Shown here piece by piece: positions 32,842 through 41,689 of a stretch of 64,000 nucleotides of DNA; position 1 is the first letter of the stretch; each line of letters begins with the position of its first letter. The notes under the pieces are model-generated. The model did no database searches, was not told the origin of the DNA, and saw only the letters and a list, made by a program, of their open reading frames with translations. A program made the position numbers and the translations under genes. The stretch is taken from positions 14,693 to 78,692 of the forward strand of contig JAIESC010000037.1 in the NCBI GenBank assembly GCA_019746355.1, read 5' to 3'. The DNA comes from Xanthobacteraceae bacterium (GTDB taxonomy: Bacteria; Pseudomonadota; Alphaproteobacteria; Rhizobiales; Xanthobacteraceae).

Positions 32842-33963
32842 ATGCTTTACCGCGAAACCGGGCAGTTCAAGACCAGCTACGCCGCCGACATGGCGATCTT
32901 CCCGATTCGCCAGGACCGCATCGCGCTGTGGATTTTGCTGGCGGTGGCTTTCATCGGCGTGCCGGTGCTCGATGTGCTTCAGGTGTGGCCGTTCCGCGGC
33001 GAGTACCTCATCCGCGCCATCCTCATTCCGTTCCTGATCCTCGCGCTCGCCGCGGTCGGCCTCAACATCTTGACCGGCTATTGCGGCCAGCTTTCGCTCG
33101 GCTCGGGCGCGTTCATGGCGATTGGTGCCTACAGCGCCTACAAGTTCGGCACCGGCGTGCACATCCCGATGGAGATTTTCACCATCAACATTCCGCCGCT
33201 GCCGGTGCTTCCTTCGATCCTGCTGGGTGGCCTGATGGCGGCGATCGTCGGCATCCTGTTCGGCATCCCGAGCCTTCGCATCAAGGGGCTCTATCTCGCG
33301 GTCGCCACGCTCGCCGCGCAGTTCTTCTTCGACTGGCTGTTCATCCGCGTGAAGTGGTTCACCAACTACACCTCGTCGGGCTCGGTGACCGCGCCGGAGC
33401 TGAACTTCTTCGGCTTCCACGCCGACAAGCCGATCGAGAAGTATCTGGTGTGTCTTGTGTTCGTGACCGTGTTCGCGCTGATGGCGAAGAACCTCGCGCG
33501 CGGCAACATCGGCCGGCAGTGGATGGCGATCCGCGACATGGACATCGCCGCCGAGCTGATGGGCATCCGGCCGCTCTACGCCAAGCTTTCCGCCTTCGCC
33601 ATTTCCTCGTTCATGATCGGCGTCGCCGGCGCGCTCTGGGCCTTCATCTATCTCGGCTCGTGGGAGCCGCTCGCCTTCAACATCGACCGCTCGTTCCAGC
33701 TCCTGTTCATGGTCATCATCGGTGGCTTGGGCTCGATCCTCGGCTCGTTCCTCGGCGCGGCGTTCATCCTGGTCCTTCCGATCCTGCTCGATCAGGTGCC
33801 GCATGCGATGGGAATTCCGATCTCGGTCGAGACCGTCTCGCTCCTGGTCTTCATTGTCACAGGGTCGCTGATCTGCTGGCTCCTGATCGTCGAACCCCAT
33901 GGATTTGCTAGACTTTGGTCGACCGCCAAGGAGAAGCTCAGGCTCTGGCCTTACCCCTATTGA
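32842..33963 (+). CDS. livM: branched-chain-type ABC permease (LivM family)
   Basis: 373 residues with about nine membrane segments. The hallmark block is LNILTGYCGQLSLGSGAF, followed by AIGAYSAYKFG. The cytoplasmic coupling region is MAIRDMDIAAELMGI, and a typical late segment is IIGGLGSILGSFLG. It pairs with LivH. A 129-base gap with a small GC hairpin (GCCGGC twice) separates it from the receptor gene. Confidence 0.92.
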   Translation: MLYRETGQFKTSYAADMAIFPIRQDRIALWILLAVAFIGVPVLDVLQVWPFRGEYLIRAILIPFLILALAAVGLNILTGYCGQLSLGSGAFMAIGAYSAYKFGTGVHIPMEIFTINIPPLPVLPSILLGGLMAAIVGILFGIPSLRIKGLYLAVATLAAQFFFDWLFIRVKWFTNYTSSGSVTAPELNFFGFHADKPIEKYLVCLVFVTVFALMAKNLARGNIGRQWMAIRDMDIAAELMGIRPLYAKLSAFAISSFMIGVAGALWAFIYLGSWEPLAFNIDRSFQLLFMVIIGGLGSILGSFLGAAFILVLPILLDQVPHAMGIPISVETVSLLVFIVTGSLICWLLIVEPHGFARLWSTAKEKLRLWPYPY

Positions 33964-34092
33964 GGGCATAGGATTCACGGCAATTCGCAGTTGAAGGTGA
34001 CGGCGCGGGGAATGGAGCGGCGCGACACGTCACTGCAAATCAAAGAACGCTTCAGTGCGCCGGCGGAAGCGCCGGCCTGACAGGAGGGAAGC

Positions 34093-35409
34093 ATGATGAA
34101 AGTCACACTGGCGCTCACCGCTGCGGCGGTGGGCGTGGCGGCGATGGGCACGCCCGCGCTGGCGCAGGGCGAGCAGTTCGTGCCGTCGCTGGTCTATCGC
34201 ACCGGCCCCTATGCGCCGAACGGCATTCCGTTCGCCAACGGCGTCGCCGACTACTGGACGCTGCTCAACGAGCGCGACGGCGGCATCAACGGCGTCAAGC
34301 TGCAGGCCGAGGAATGCGAAACCGGCTACGCCACCGACAAGGGCGTCGAATGCTATGAACGCCTCAAGGGCAAGGGTCCGACCGGCGCGGCCTACTTCTC
34401 GCCGCTCTCGACCGGCATCACCTTCGCGCTCACCGAGAAGGTGCCGGGCGACAAGATCCCGCTGCTGACCATGGGCTACGGCCGCTCCGAGAGCCGCAAC
34501 GGCGCAGTGTTCCCCTGGAATTTCCCGGCAATCGGCAGCTACTGGACCGCGGCCGACGTCGCCATCCAGCACATCGCCAAGGAGCTCGGCGGTTTCGACA
34601 AGCTGAAGGGCAAGAAGGTCAGCCTTGTTTATCACGACAGCCCCTACGGCAAGGAACCGATCCCGGCGCTCGAGGAGCGCGCCAAGAAGGACGGCTTCAC
34701 CTTCAAGGCGATCCCGGTCACCCATCCGGGCGTCGAGCAGAAGTCGCAGTGGCTGGCGATCCGCCAGGATCGTCCGGACTACGTGCTGCTGTGGGGCTGG
34801 GGCGTGATGAATTCCACTGCGGTCAAGGAAGCGGCCGCGGTCGCCTATCCGCGCGACAAGATCATCGGCGTGTGGTGGTCGGGCGCCGAGCAGGACGTGA
34901 CGCCCGCCGGCGATCAGTCCACCGGCTACAAGGCGCTGATGCTGCAGCACGGCGCGGGCAAATTCGCGGTGCATGCCGAGATCGAGAAGCACGTGGCTGC
35001 CAAGGGCAAGTCGGTGGCGAAGGAGGACTTCGCGCAGGTGCTCTACAACCGCGGCCTGGTGAACTCGATGCTCGGCACCGAGGCGATCCGCACGGCGATG
35101 AAGAAGTTCGGCAACAAGCCGTTGACCGGCGAGCAGGTGCGCTGGGGCTTCGAGAACCTCGACATCTCCGCGGCCCGCATCAAGGAGCTGGGCTTCGAGG
35201 GCATGCTGAGCCCGCTCAAGCTGAGCTGCGACGACCACCAGGGCGCCGACGTCGCCCGCGTCCAGCAGTGGGACGGCAAGGCCTGGAAGGTGATCTCCGA
35301 CTACTACAAGGCGGACCGCACGATCCTTGACCCGATGGTCAAGGATCAGTCGGCCAAGTACGCCGCGGACAAGAAGATCACGCCGCGCGACTGCGCGAAG
35401 GAGAGCTGA
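34093..35409 (+). CDS. branched-chain-type ABC periplasmic receptor (LivK-like)
   Basis: 438 residues, long for LivK but usual for rhizobial receptors linked to CoA ligases. The signal peptide ends at TPALAQG. The fold I periplasmic-binding core shows in VPSLVYRTGPYAPNG and later LVYHDSPYGKEPIPALEERAKKDG, with TGYKALMLQHG after it. CAGGAGGGAAGC precedes the ATG. A strong terminator follows, so the receptor can be made in excess over the membrane parts. The ligand may be an aromatic or fatty acid, which is inference from the cluster. Confidence 0.92.
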   Translation: MMKVTLALTAAAVGVAAMGTPALAQGEQFVPSLVYRTGPYAPNGIPFANGVADYWTLLNERDGGINGVKLQAEECETGYATDKGVECYERLKGKGPTGAAYFSPLSTGITFALTEKVPGDKIPLLTMGYGRSESRNGAVFPWNFPAIGSYWTAADVAIQHIAKELGGFDKLKGKKVSLVYHDSPYGKEPIPALEERAKKDGFTFKAIPVTHPGVEQKSQWLAIRQDRPDYVLLWGWGVMNSTAVKEAAAVAYPRDKIIGVWWSGAEQDVTPAGDQSTGYKALMLQHGAGKFAVHAEIEKHVAAKGKSVAKEDFAQVLYNRGLVNSMLGTEAIRTAMKKFGNKPLTGEQVRWGFENLDISAARIKELGFEGMLSPLKLSCDDHQGADVARVQQWDGKAWKVISDYYKADRTILDPMVKDQSAKYAADKKITPRDCAKES

Positions 35410-35420
35410 GCGTCAGTTGT

Positions 35421-35456
35421 CGGGCGGCGGCCGCAACCGCCGCCCGATTTTGTTTT
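35421..35456 (+). terminator. intrinsic terminator after the receptor gene
   Basis: CGGGCGGCGG and CCGCCGCCCG pair perfectly (10 bp) around CCGCAA, followed by ATTTTGTTTT. It lies inside the liv cluster, between the receptor and the second ATPase gene. Confidence 0.88.
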
Positions 35457-35472
35457 GACCGACGGGCGACCG

Positions 35473-36312
35473 ATGGCATCCGCCGCACCCGCTGCAAGCG
35501 CCGCTCCCGCAACGGCCTTCCTCTCGGTGAACAACATCGAGGTGGTCTACAGCCACGTCATCCTGGTGCTGAAGGGGGTGTCGCTCAGCGTTCCCAAGGG
35601 CGGCATCGTCGCGCTGCTGGGCGCCAACGGCGCGGGCAAGACCACGACGCTCAAGGCGATCTCCAATCTGCTGCATGCCGAGCGCGGCGAGGTGACCAAG
35701 GGCTCGATCCAGTTCGACGGCGAGGTGGTGCATTCGCGCTCGCCGAACGAGCTGGTGCAGCGTGGCTGCATCCAGGTGATGGAAGGCCGGCGCTGCTTCG
35801 CCCATCTCACGGTCGAGGAGAATCTTCTGACCGGCGCCTTCACCCGGCGCGACGGCAAGGCTGCGGTCGCGGCCGACCTCGAGATGGTCTACGGCTATTT
35901 CCCGCGTCTCAGAGAGCGCCGCGAGTCCACCGCGGGCTACACCTCCGGCGGCGAGCAGCAGATGTGCGCGCTCGGCCGCGCGCTGATGTCGCGGCCGAAG
36001 ATGATCCTGCTCGACGAGCCGTCGATGGGGCTTGCGCCGCAGATCGTCGAGGAGATTTTCGAGATCGTCAAAAGCCTCAACGAGAAGGAGGGCGTGTCCT
36101 TCCTGCTCGCCGAGCAGAACACCAACATGGCGCTGAAATACGCGCGCTACGGCTACATCCTCGAGAACGGCCGCGTGGTGATGGACGGCGAAGCCAGGGC
36201 GCTGCGCGAGAACGAGGACGTCAAGGAGTTCTACCTCGGCGTCGCCGAAGGCAAGCGCAAGTCGTTCCGCGACGTGAAGCACTACAAGCGGCGGAAACGC
36301 TGGCTGGCGTGA
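35473..36312 (+). CDS. livF: branched-chain-type ABC transporter ATPase (LivF family)
   Basis: 279 residues from the ATG at 35473; a TTG at 35455 is possible but falls in the terminator tail. Walker A is GANGAGKTTT, the signature is TSGGEQQMCALGRAL and Walker B is MILLDEPSMGL, with the late switch region LLAEQNTNMALKYA. The C-terminus is extended and basic (KRKSFRDVKHYKRRKRW), as in LivF relatives of this cluster type. It is the second ATPase of the transporter, partly insulated by the terminator. Confidence 0.92.
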   Translation: MASAAPAASAAPATAFLSVNNIEVVYSHVILVLKGVSLSVPKGGIVALLGANGAGKTTTLKAISNLLHAERGEVTKGSIQFDGEVVHSRSPNELVQRGCIQVMEGRRCFAHLTVEENLLTGAFTRRDGKAAVAADLEMVYGYFPRLRERRESTAGYTSGGEQQMCALGRALMSRPKMILLDEPSMGLAPQIVEEIFEIVKSLNEKEGVSFLLAEQNTNMALKYARYGYILENGRVVMDGEARALRENEDVKEFYLGVAEGKRKSFRDVKHYKRRKRWLA

Positions 36313-36342
36313 CGCCGGCCGTCTGCTAGAACCGGGGCTGAT

Positions 36343-37032
36343 ATGCCCATTCTTCTCGCCCTCGGCGCGCTTCTGCTCGTTGCGCTCGTGTTCGGCCCGC
36401 AATGGTGGATCGGGCGCGTGCTGGCAAAGCACGGCGCGGACCGCCCGGATCTGCCCGGCACCGGCGGCGAGTTCGCCCGCCACCTGCTCGACGAGGCGAA
36501 GCTGCGCGACGTCAATGTCGAGTTGACCGGCGACGGCGACCACTACGATCCCGAGACCCGCACGGTGCGGCTCATGCCGGACCACCATGACGCACGCTCG
36601 GTCGCGGCGGTCGCCGTCGCAGCCCACGAGGTCTCGCACGCGATCCAGCACGCGCGCGGCGAGCCGGCCTTCACCCGGCGCGTCGAATTGGTGCGGCAAC
36701 TGGTCTGGGTCGAGCGGCTGGCGATGGCTATCCTGATGCTCGCGCCCGTGTTGTTCATCCTGGTGAAGTCGCCTGCGCTCTTGTTGTTGCAGGTCGCCGC
36801 CAGCCTCGCATTGCTCGGCATTCGCGTCGTCGTGCATCTGGTCACGCTGCCGGTCGAGTTCGACGCGAGCTTTGCCAAGGCGCTTCCGGTGCTGGAGGGC
36901 AGGGGATATCTTTCCGGCGACGATCTGCCCGCGGCGCGGAGCGTTCTGCGTGCCGCCGCGCTGACCTATGTCGCCGCGGCGCTCGCCACGCTGCTCAATG
37001 TTGCGCGCTGGTTTCGGATTTTGAGGTTCTGA
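36343..37032 (+). CDS. membrane zinc metallopeptidase, YugP-like
   Basis: 229 residues. An N-terminal membrane helix is followed by a short domain ending in AAHEVSHAIQHARG, whose HExxH motif is the zinc-binding catalytic core of neutral zinc metallopeptidases of the YugP family. Two or three more membrane helices follow (about residues 125-165 and near the end). The substrate is unknown; roles in membrane protein turnover have been suggested. It lies 30 bases after livF and 11 before the PaaK-like gene. Confidence 0.9.
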   Translation: MPILLALGALLLVALVFGPQWWIGRVLAKHGADRPDLPGTGGEFARHLLDEAKLRDVNVELTGDGDHYDPETRTVRLMPDHHDARSVAAVAVAAHEVSHAIQHARGEPAFTRRVELVRQLVWVERLAMAILMLAPVLFILVKSPALLLLQVAASLALLGIRVVVHLVTLPVEFDASFAKALPVLEGRGYLSGDDLPAARSVLRAAALTYVAAALATLLNVARWFRILRF

Positions 37033-37043
37033 CGGATCCGCCC

Positions 37044-38276
37044 ATGGCCGACCACTACGACGCTCTGGAAACCCGCGATGCCGCCGTGCGCGAGCGCGAG
37101 CAGCTTGCGCGGCTGCCGGAGATCGTCGCGCGCGCGATGACTGCGGCCGGCTGGGCGCGGCAGCTGGCCAGTGTCGATCCCAAATCGATCATTTCACGCG
37201 CGGCGCTCGCGAAGCTGCCGCTGCTGCGCAAATCCGAATTGCTGGCGCGCCAGAAGGAAGCGCCGCCGTTCGGCGGCTTCAACGCGACGCCGGCCGGCAA
37301 GGCGAAGCGGCTGATGATATCGCCCGGCCCGATCTTCGAGCCGGAGGGTTTCGGCACCGATTGGTGGGGCTGCGCGCGCGCCTGCTTTGCCGCAGGCTTC
37401 CGCCCGGGCGACATCGTGCACAACGCCTTCGCCTATCACCTGACGCCCGGCGGTTTCATTCTCGAGTCCGGCGCCCACGCGCTCGGCTGCGCCGTCATCC
37501 CGGCCGGGCCCGGCAGCACCGAGCAGCAGCTCGAGGCGATCGCGCATCTGCAGCCCGCGGGCTACATGGGCACGCCGGACTTTCTGAAGATTCTGCTCGA
37601 TACCGCGGCGAAGACCGGCAAGGACGTCTCGTCCATCAGGCGTGGGCTGGTCTCCGGCGCGGCGCTGCCGGCCTCGTTGCGGCAAGAGCTGTCGTCGCGC
37701 GGCGTCAACGTGCTGCAGTGCTACGCCACCGCCGAGCTCGGCATCGCCGCCTACGAGAGCGAGGCCAAGGAGGGCATGATCGTCAACGAGAACCTGATCC
37801 TCGAGATCGTCCGGCCCGGCACCGGCGATCCGGTGCCCGACGGCGAGGTCGGCGAGGTCGTCGTCACCACCTTCAATCCCGACTATCCGATGATCCGGCT
37901 CGCCACCGGCGACCTCTCCGCGGTGCTGCCCGGCGTCTCGCCCTGCGGCCGCACCAACATGCGGATCAAGGGCTGGATGGGGCGCGCCGACCAGACCGCG
38001 AAGGTCAAAGGGATGTTCGTCCGGCCTGAGCTGGTGGTCGAGGTCGGCAAGCGGCATCCGGAGCTCGGCCGCGTGCGGCTCGTCGTCACCCGCGCGAACG
38101 AGCAGGATGCGATGACCTTGATGGCGGAGTGCGCCACGGCCGATGCAGGCCTGACCGACGCGGTCGCCTCCACATTGCAATCGGTGACCAAACTCAAGGG
38201 CGAGGTGAAGCTCGTTGCGCCGGGCTCGTTGCCCAATGATGGCAAGGTGATCGCCGACGAGCGGCCGGTCGGCTGA
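37044..38276 (+). CDS. phenylacetate-CoA ligase-like (PaaK family) enzyme
   Basis: 410 residues, the size of PaaK. The adenylation-domain layout shows in SPGPIFEPEGFGTDWW in place of the usual Ser/Thr-rich P-loop, then QCYATAELGIAAYES. Late motifs TGDLSAVLPG and IKGWMGRADQTAKVKGMFV are also present. PaaK-type enzymes activate aryl-acetic or other acids to CoA thioesters. The P-loop lacks the typical SSGTTG string, so activity should not be assumed to be phenylacetate activation. It is the last gene of the run that starts at 28975. Confidence 0.88.
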   Translation: MADHYDALETRDAAVREREQLARLPEIVARAMTAAGWARQLASVDPKSIISRAALAKLPLLRKSELLARQKEAPPFGGFNATPAGKAKRLMISPGPIFEPEGFGTDWWGCARACFAAGFRPGDIVHNAFAYHLTPGGFILESGAHALGCAVIPAGPGSTEQQLEAIAHLQPAGYMGTPDFLKILLDTAAKTGKDVSSIRRGLVSGAALPASLRQELSSRGVNVLQCYATAELGIAAYESEAKEGMIVNENLILEIVRPGTGDPVPDGEVGEVVVTTFNPDYPMIRLATGDLSAVLPGVSPCGRTNMRIKGWMGRADQTAKVKGMFVRPELVVEVGKRHPELGRVRLVVTRANEQDAMTLMAECATADAGLTDAVASTLQSVTKLKGEVKLVAPGSLPNDGKVIADERPVG

Positions 38277-38354
38277 TCGTCTTGCTTTCACCGTCATTGG
38301 CTTTAAGTGTTGGTTCCTTCGGGGTGACGGCCCCATCTTGAAGGTGAAAATTCG

Positions 38355-38666
38355 ATGCGCATTTCATTGGTGATTGCAGCCCTGGCTGTTGCCGTGCCGC
38401 TTACGCTGTCCGCCGGCCCCGCCCAGGCACAACTCTTCCAGGGCCAGACCTGGTGGGGCGGGCGGCCGAACACGCCGAAGAGAGCCTGGTGCCTGAACGC
38501 AAACACCGGCGCGGACCGGGTCGAGGAGGATTGTTCATTCAACTCGCTCGCGGCCTGCCAGTTCGCGCGGGGCAATCCGAACAACGGATTTTGCACCCAG
38601 ACCTCGGTTTATGCGCCTCCGCCGCCCGTCCCACCGCGCCGGACGAAGCGCAAGGCTCAATATTAG
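38355..38666 (+). CDS. DUF3551-type small secreted protein
   Basis: 103 residues. The signal peptide (ISLVIAALAVAVPLTLSAG) ends at PAQAQ. Mature cysteines follow the DUF3551 pattern (WCL, then DCSFNSLAACQFA and GFCTQ), suggesting two disulfides. It ends in a Pro-rich, basic tail (APPPPVPPRRTKRK). Such peptides are abundant in Bradyrhizobium relatives and have no known function. The gene is alone, between the PaaK-like and glycolate-oxidase genes. Confidence 0.88.
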   Translation: MRISLVIAALAVAVPLTLSAGPAQAQLFQGQTWWGGRPNTPKRAWCLNANTGADRVEEDCSFNSLAACQFARGNPNNGFCTQTSVYAPPPPVPPRRTKRKAQY

Positions 38667-38716
38667 ACGCCGTTCTTGATCTAGGAGCGCGCGTCGATCC
38701 GTTGCATAACTGCCGC

Positions 38717-39934
38717 ATGACCGATGCGCTCAAGACTCGCGATGCCAAGGACGTGCAGGATGCCGTCCAGTGGGCGCTATCTGAGAGCAAGACGCTCGAG
38801 GTCGTGGGCCGCGGCTCGAAGCGCGCGATCGGCCGCCCGAGCCAGTCCGACCTGACGCTCGACCTCTCGGGCCTCGCCGGCGTCACGCTCTACGAGCCGG
38901 AAGAGCTGGTGCTGTCCGCCAGGGCCGGCACGCCGATCGCCGAGGTCGAGACGCTGGTCGCGGAGAAAAATCAGCAGCTCGAGTTCGAGCCGATGGACTA
39001 TGGCCCGCTGCTCGGCGGCGAGCCGGGGGCAGGCTCGCTCGGTGGCGTGCTGGCCGCCAATCTGTCGGGCCCGCGCCGTATCAAATCCGGCGCGGCGCGC
39101 GACCATTTCCTCGGCGTGTCCGCGATCTCCGGGCGTGGCGAAGCGTTCAAGTCCGGCGGCCGCGTGGTGAAGAACGTCACCGGCTATGATCTCTGCAAGG
39201 TGCTGGCCGGCTCGTTCGGGACGCTTGCGGCGATGACCGACGTCACCATCAAGACGCTGCCGCGGCCCGAGACCGAGGAAAGCGTCGTGGTCGCGGGCCT
39301 CGATGGCGCGCGCGCCGCCGAGGCGATGGCGGCGGCGATGGCATCGTCCTGCGATGTGTCGGCGGCGGCGCATCTGCCGCGCAGCCTGGTGATGAGCTTC
39401 GACGGCGTGCACGTCGTCGAGGCGGCGACCGTGTTCCGGCTCGAAGGCGTTGCGCCCTCGGTGCGCCACCGCAAGGCCTCGCTCACCGCGCTCCTGAAGC
39501 CCTTCGGCATCGTCGATCATTCCGGCGAAGGCCATTCGCGCGCGCTGTGGAAGAGCGTGCGCGATGTGAAGCCGTTCTGGGCGAGCACGTCGATGGGCGA
39601 TTGGCCGCTGTGGCGCGTCTCGACCGCGCCCAGCCGCGGCCACGAGTTCGCCGGTCTGCTGCCGGGCGGCGCGCGGTGGTTCGCCGACTGGGCCGGCGGT
39701 CTCATCTGGGCGGCGCTGCCGCCGTCCGACGATGCAGGCGCGGCCGCGATCCGCAGCGCCTCGTCCAAGGTCGGTGGTCACGCCACGCTGATCCGCGCGC
39801 CGGCCGCTGTGCGCGCCGCGGTCGACGTGTTCGAGCCGCAGCACGGCGCGCTCGCGGGCGTGAGCAAGCGCGTGAAGGAGAGCTTCGATCCCAAGGGTGT
39901 GCTCAACCCGGGCCGCATGTGGGCGGGAGTGTGA
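38717..39934 (+). CDS. glcE: glycolate oxidase subunit GlcE (FAD-binding)
   Basis: 405 residues from the ATG at 38717. The FAD-binding type 4 (PCMH) domain shows in LYEPEELVLSARAGTPIAEV, GGEPGAGSLGGVLAANLSGP and SGGRVVKNVTGYDLCKVLAG. The C-terminal block is KGVLNPGRMW. GlcE joins GlcD (catalytic flavoprotein) and GlcF to oxidise glycolate to glyoxylate at the membrane. Its stop overlaps the glcF start by one base. No glcD gene precedes it here; the gene before it encodes a small secreted protein. Confidence 0.92.
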   Translation: MTDALKTRDAKDVQDAVQWALSESKTLEVVGRGSKRAIGRPSQSDLTLDLSGLAGVTLYEPEELVLSARAGTPIAEVETLVAEKNQQLEFEPMDYGPLLGGEPGAGSLGGVLAANLSGPRRIKSGAARDHFLGVSAISGRGEAFKSGGRVVKNVTGYDLCKVLAGSFGTLAAMTDVTIKTLPRPETEESVVVAGLDGARAAEAMAAAMASSCDVSAAAHLPRSLVMSFDGVHVVEAATVFRLEGVAPSVRHRKASLTALLKPFGIVDHSGEGHSRALWKSVRDVKPFWASTSMGDWPLWRVSTAPSRGHEFAGLLPGGARWFADWAGGLIWAALPPSDDAGAAAIRSASSKVGGHATLIRAPAAVRAAVDVFEPQHGALAGVSKRVKESFDPKGVLNPGRMWAGV

Positions 39935-41232
39935 TGCAAACCTCGTTTTCCCTCGCCCAGCTCGCCGATCCCAACATCGCGGAGGCCGATAAGATCCTCC
40001 GCGCCTGCGTGCATTGCGGCTTCTGCACCGCGACCTGCCCGACCTATGTGCTGCTCGGCGACGAGCGCGATTCGCCACGCGGCCGCATCTACCTCATCAA
40101 GGAGATGCTGGAGCACGGCCGCCCGGCGACCAAGGACGTGGTCACCCATATCGACCGCTGCCTGTCGTGCCTCGCCTGCATGACCACGTGCCCGTCGGGC
40201 GTGCACTACATGCATCTCGTCGATCACGCCCGCGCGCACATCGAGGAAACCTATCGCCGTCCGCTGCTCGACCGGCTGATGCGCGAGTTTCTCGTCCGCG
40301 TGATGCCGTATCCACGGCGGCTGCGGCTGGCGATGCTGGCCTCCGCGATCGCGCGGCCGCTTGCGCCGCTTTTGTCGCTGATCGGCTTGAAGCCGCTGGC
40401 TGCGGCGCTGCGGCTTGCGCCGCGCGGCGCGCCGGACGCGATGACCGCGGCTGGAACATATCCCGCCGCGGGCACGCGCCGCGGCCGTGTCGCAGTCCTT
40501 CCGGGCTGTGCCAACGAGGCGCTGATGCCCTCGATCACCCGATCCGCGATCCGCGTGCTCAACAGGAGCGGCATCGAGGCGGTGTTGCCGCCGGACGTTG
40601 GCTGCTGCGGCTCGCTCGAGCATCACGCCGGCCGCGAGGAGGGCGCGTTTGCCAAGGCGCGTGCCAACATCGACGCCTGGACCCGCGAGATCGAGGGGCA
40701 GGGGCTCGACGCCATCCTCGTCACCCTCTCGGGCTGCGGCACCACCGTGAAAGACTACGGCTTCATGCTCCGCAACGATCCGGCCTATGCCGCGAAGGCT
40801 GCGAGGGTCTCGTCGCTCGCGAAGGACGTGTCGCAATATCTCGCCGGGCTCGGTGTGACGTCTGCCGCGGCCAAGCCGCTCACCGTCGCCTATCACTCCG
40901 CCTGCTCGCTCCAGCACGGTCAGAAGGTGCATCGGGAACCGAAAGACCTGCTTGCGGCTTGTGGGTTCACCGTGAAGGAGGTGCCGGAGGCGCATCTGTG
41001 CTGCGGCTCGGCCGGCACCTACAATATTCTTCAGCCGGAGATCGCCGGACGTCTGCGCGACCGTAAGGTCGCCAACATCGAGAAGACCAGGCCCGATGTG
41101 ATTGCCGCCGGCAACATCGGTTGCATTGCGCAGATCGCCTCCGGCACGGCGATCCCCGTGGTGCATCTGGTCGAATTGATCGACTGGGCGACCGGCGGGC
41201 CGGTGCCGGAGCGAATAAAAGAGCGTGCATAA
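39934..41232 (+). CDS. glcF: glycolate oxidase iron-sulfur subunit GlcF
   Basis: 432 residues from the ATG at 39934. Two 4Fe-4S clusters are encoded by CVHCGFCTATCP and CLSCLACMTTCP. Two CCG domains show as LPPDVGCCGSLEHHAG and AHLCCGSAGTYN. GlcF passes electrons from the flavin subunits to quinone. It forms a two-gene unit with glcE. The neighbouring aldolases and oxidases could supply or use glycolate-type acids. Confidence 0.93.
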   Translation: MQTSFSLAQLADPNIAEADKILRACVHCGFCTATCPTYVLLGDERDSPRGRIYLIKEMLEHGRPATKDVVTHIDRCLSCLACMTTCPSGVHYMHLVDHARAHIEETYRRPLLDRLMREFLVRVMPYPRRLRLAMLASAIARPLAPLLSLIGLKPLAAALRLAPRGAPDAMTAAGTYPAAGTRRGRVAVLPGCANEALMPSITRSAIRVLNRSGIEAVLPPDVGCCGSLEHHAGREEGAFAKARANIDAWTREIEGQGLDAILVTLSGCGTTVKDYGFMLRNDPAYAAKAARVSSLAKDVSQYLAGLGVTSAAAKPLTVAYHSACSLQHGQKVHREPKDLLAACGFTVKEVPEAHLCCGSAGTYNILQPEIAGRLRDRKVANIEKTRPDVIAAGNIGCIAQIASGTAIPVVHLVELIDWATGGPVPERIKERA

Positions 41233-41259
41233 CCGCGCTGCAAGTCTAGGGAGAGCGAC

Positions 41260-41568
41260 ATGGCCAAGAAGCGGAAGGCGAAGAAAAAGGCGGTGAAGGC
41301 AAAGCGGCGAGCGACACCCGCCCGCAGGAAGAAGGTCAAGTCCAAGCGCGCCGCGGCGAGAAAGCCCGCGCGCAAGGCGAAGAAGGCCAAGGCGCCGAAG
41401 CGGCGTGCGGCGAAGAGCACGCTGCCGCCGCGGGCGGCAAGCGTCGCGCCGCGCCCGATGGCGACCGGACCGGCCGTGACGCCGCTCGCGCCGCGGCCGA
41501 CGCCGTTCCCGTCCTCGGTGCCGGGCGACATGCCGTCGCCGTCACCGGACGCAAAGAACGGCAACTGA
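41260..41568 (+). CDS. histone H1-like basic protein
   Basis: 102 residues. The first 55 are almost entirely Lys, Arg and Ala (AKKRKAKKKAVKAKRRATP and repeats of KA/AK), followed by a Pro/Ala-rich neutral tail (TPLAPRPTPFPSSVPGD). AGGGAGAGCGAC precedes the ATG. Composition matches bacterial H1-like chromatin or RNA-binding proteins (HctA-like, AlgP-like tails). It would bind nucleic acid nonspecifically. It stands alone downstream of glcF, and a repeat follows. Confidence 0.75.
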   Translation: MAKKRKAKKKAVKAKRRATPARRKKVKSKRAAARKPARKAKKAKAPKRRAAKSTLPPRAASVAPRPMATGPAVTPLAPRPTPFPSSVPGDMPSPSPDAKNGN

Positions 41569-41575
41569 CGCAATG

Positions 41576-41683
41576 CGTCATTCCGGGGCGGCCCGAAGGA
41601 CCGGACCCGGAATCCAGTTACAAGCTCCGAGAGTGCGTCTGGATTCCGGGCTCGCCGCTTCGCGGCGCCCCGGAATGACGGGG
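41576..41683. repeat. palindromic intergenic repeat, copy A5
   Basis: GCGTCATTCCGGGGCG opens it and CGCCCCGGAATGACG closes it. Inner arms CCGGAATCCAG and CTGGATTCCGG are intact. It sits between convergent genes. Confidence 0.88.
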
Positions 41684-41689
41684 AGAGAT

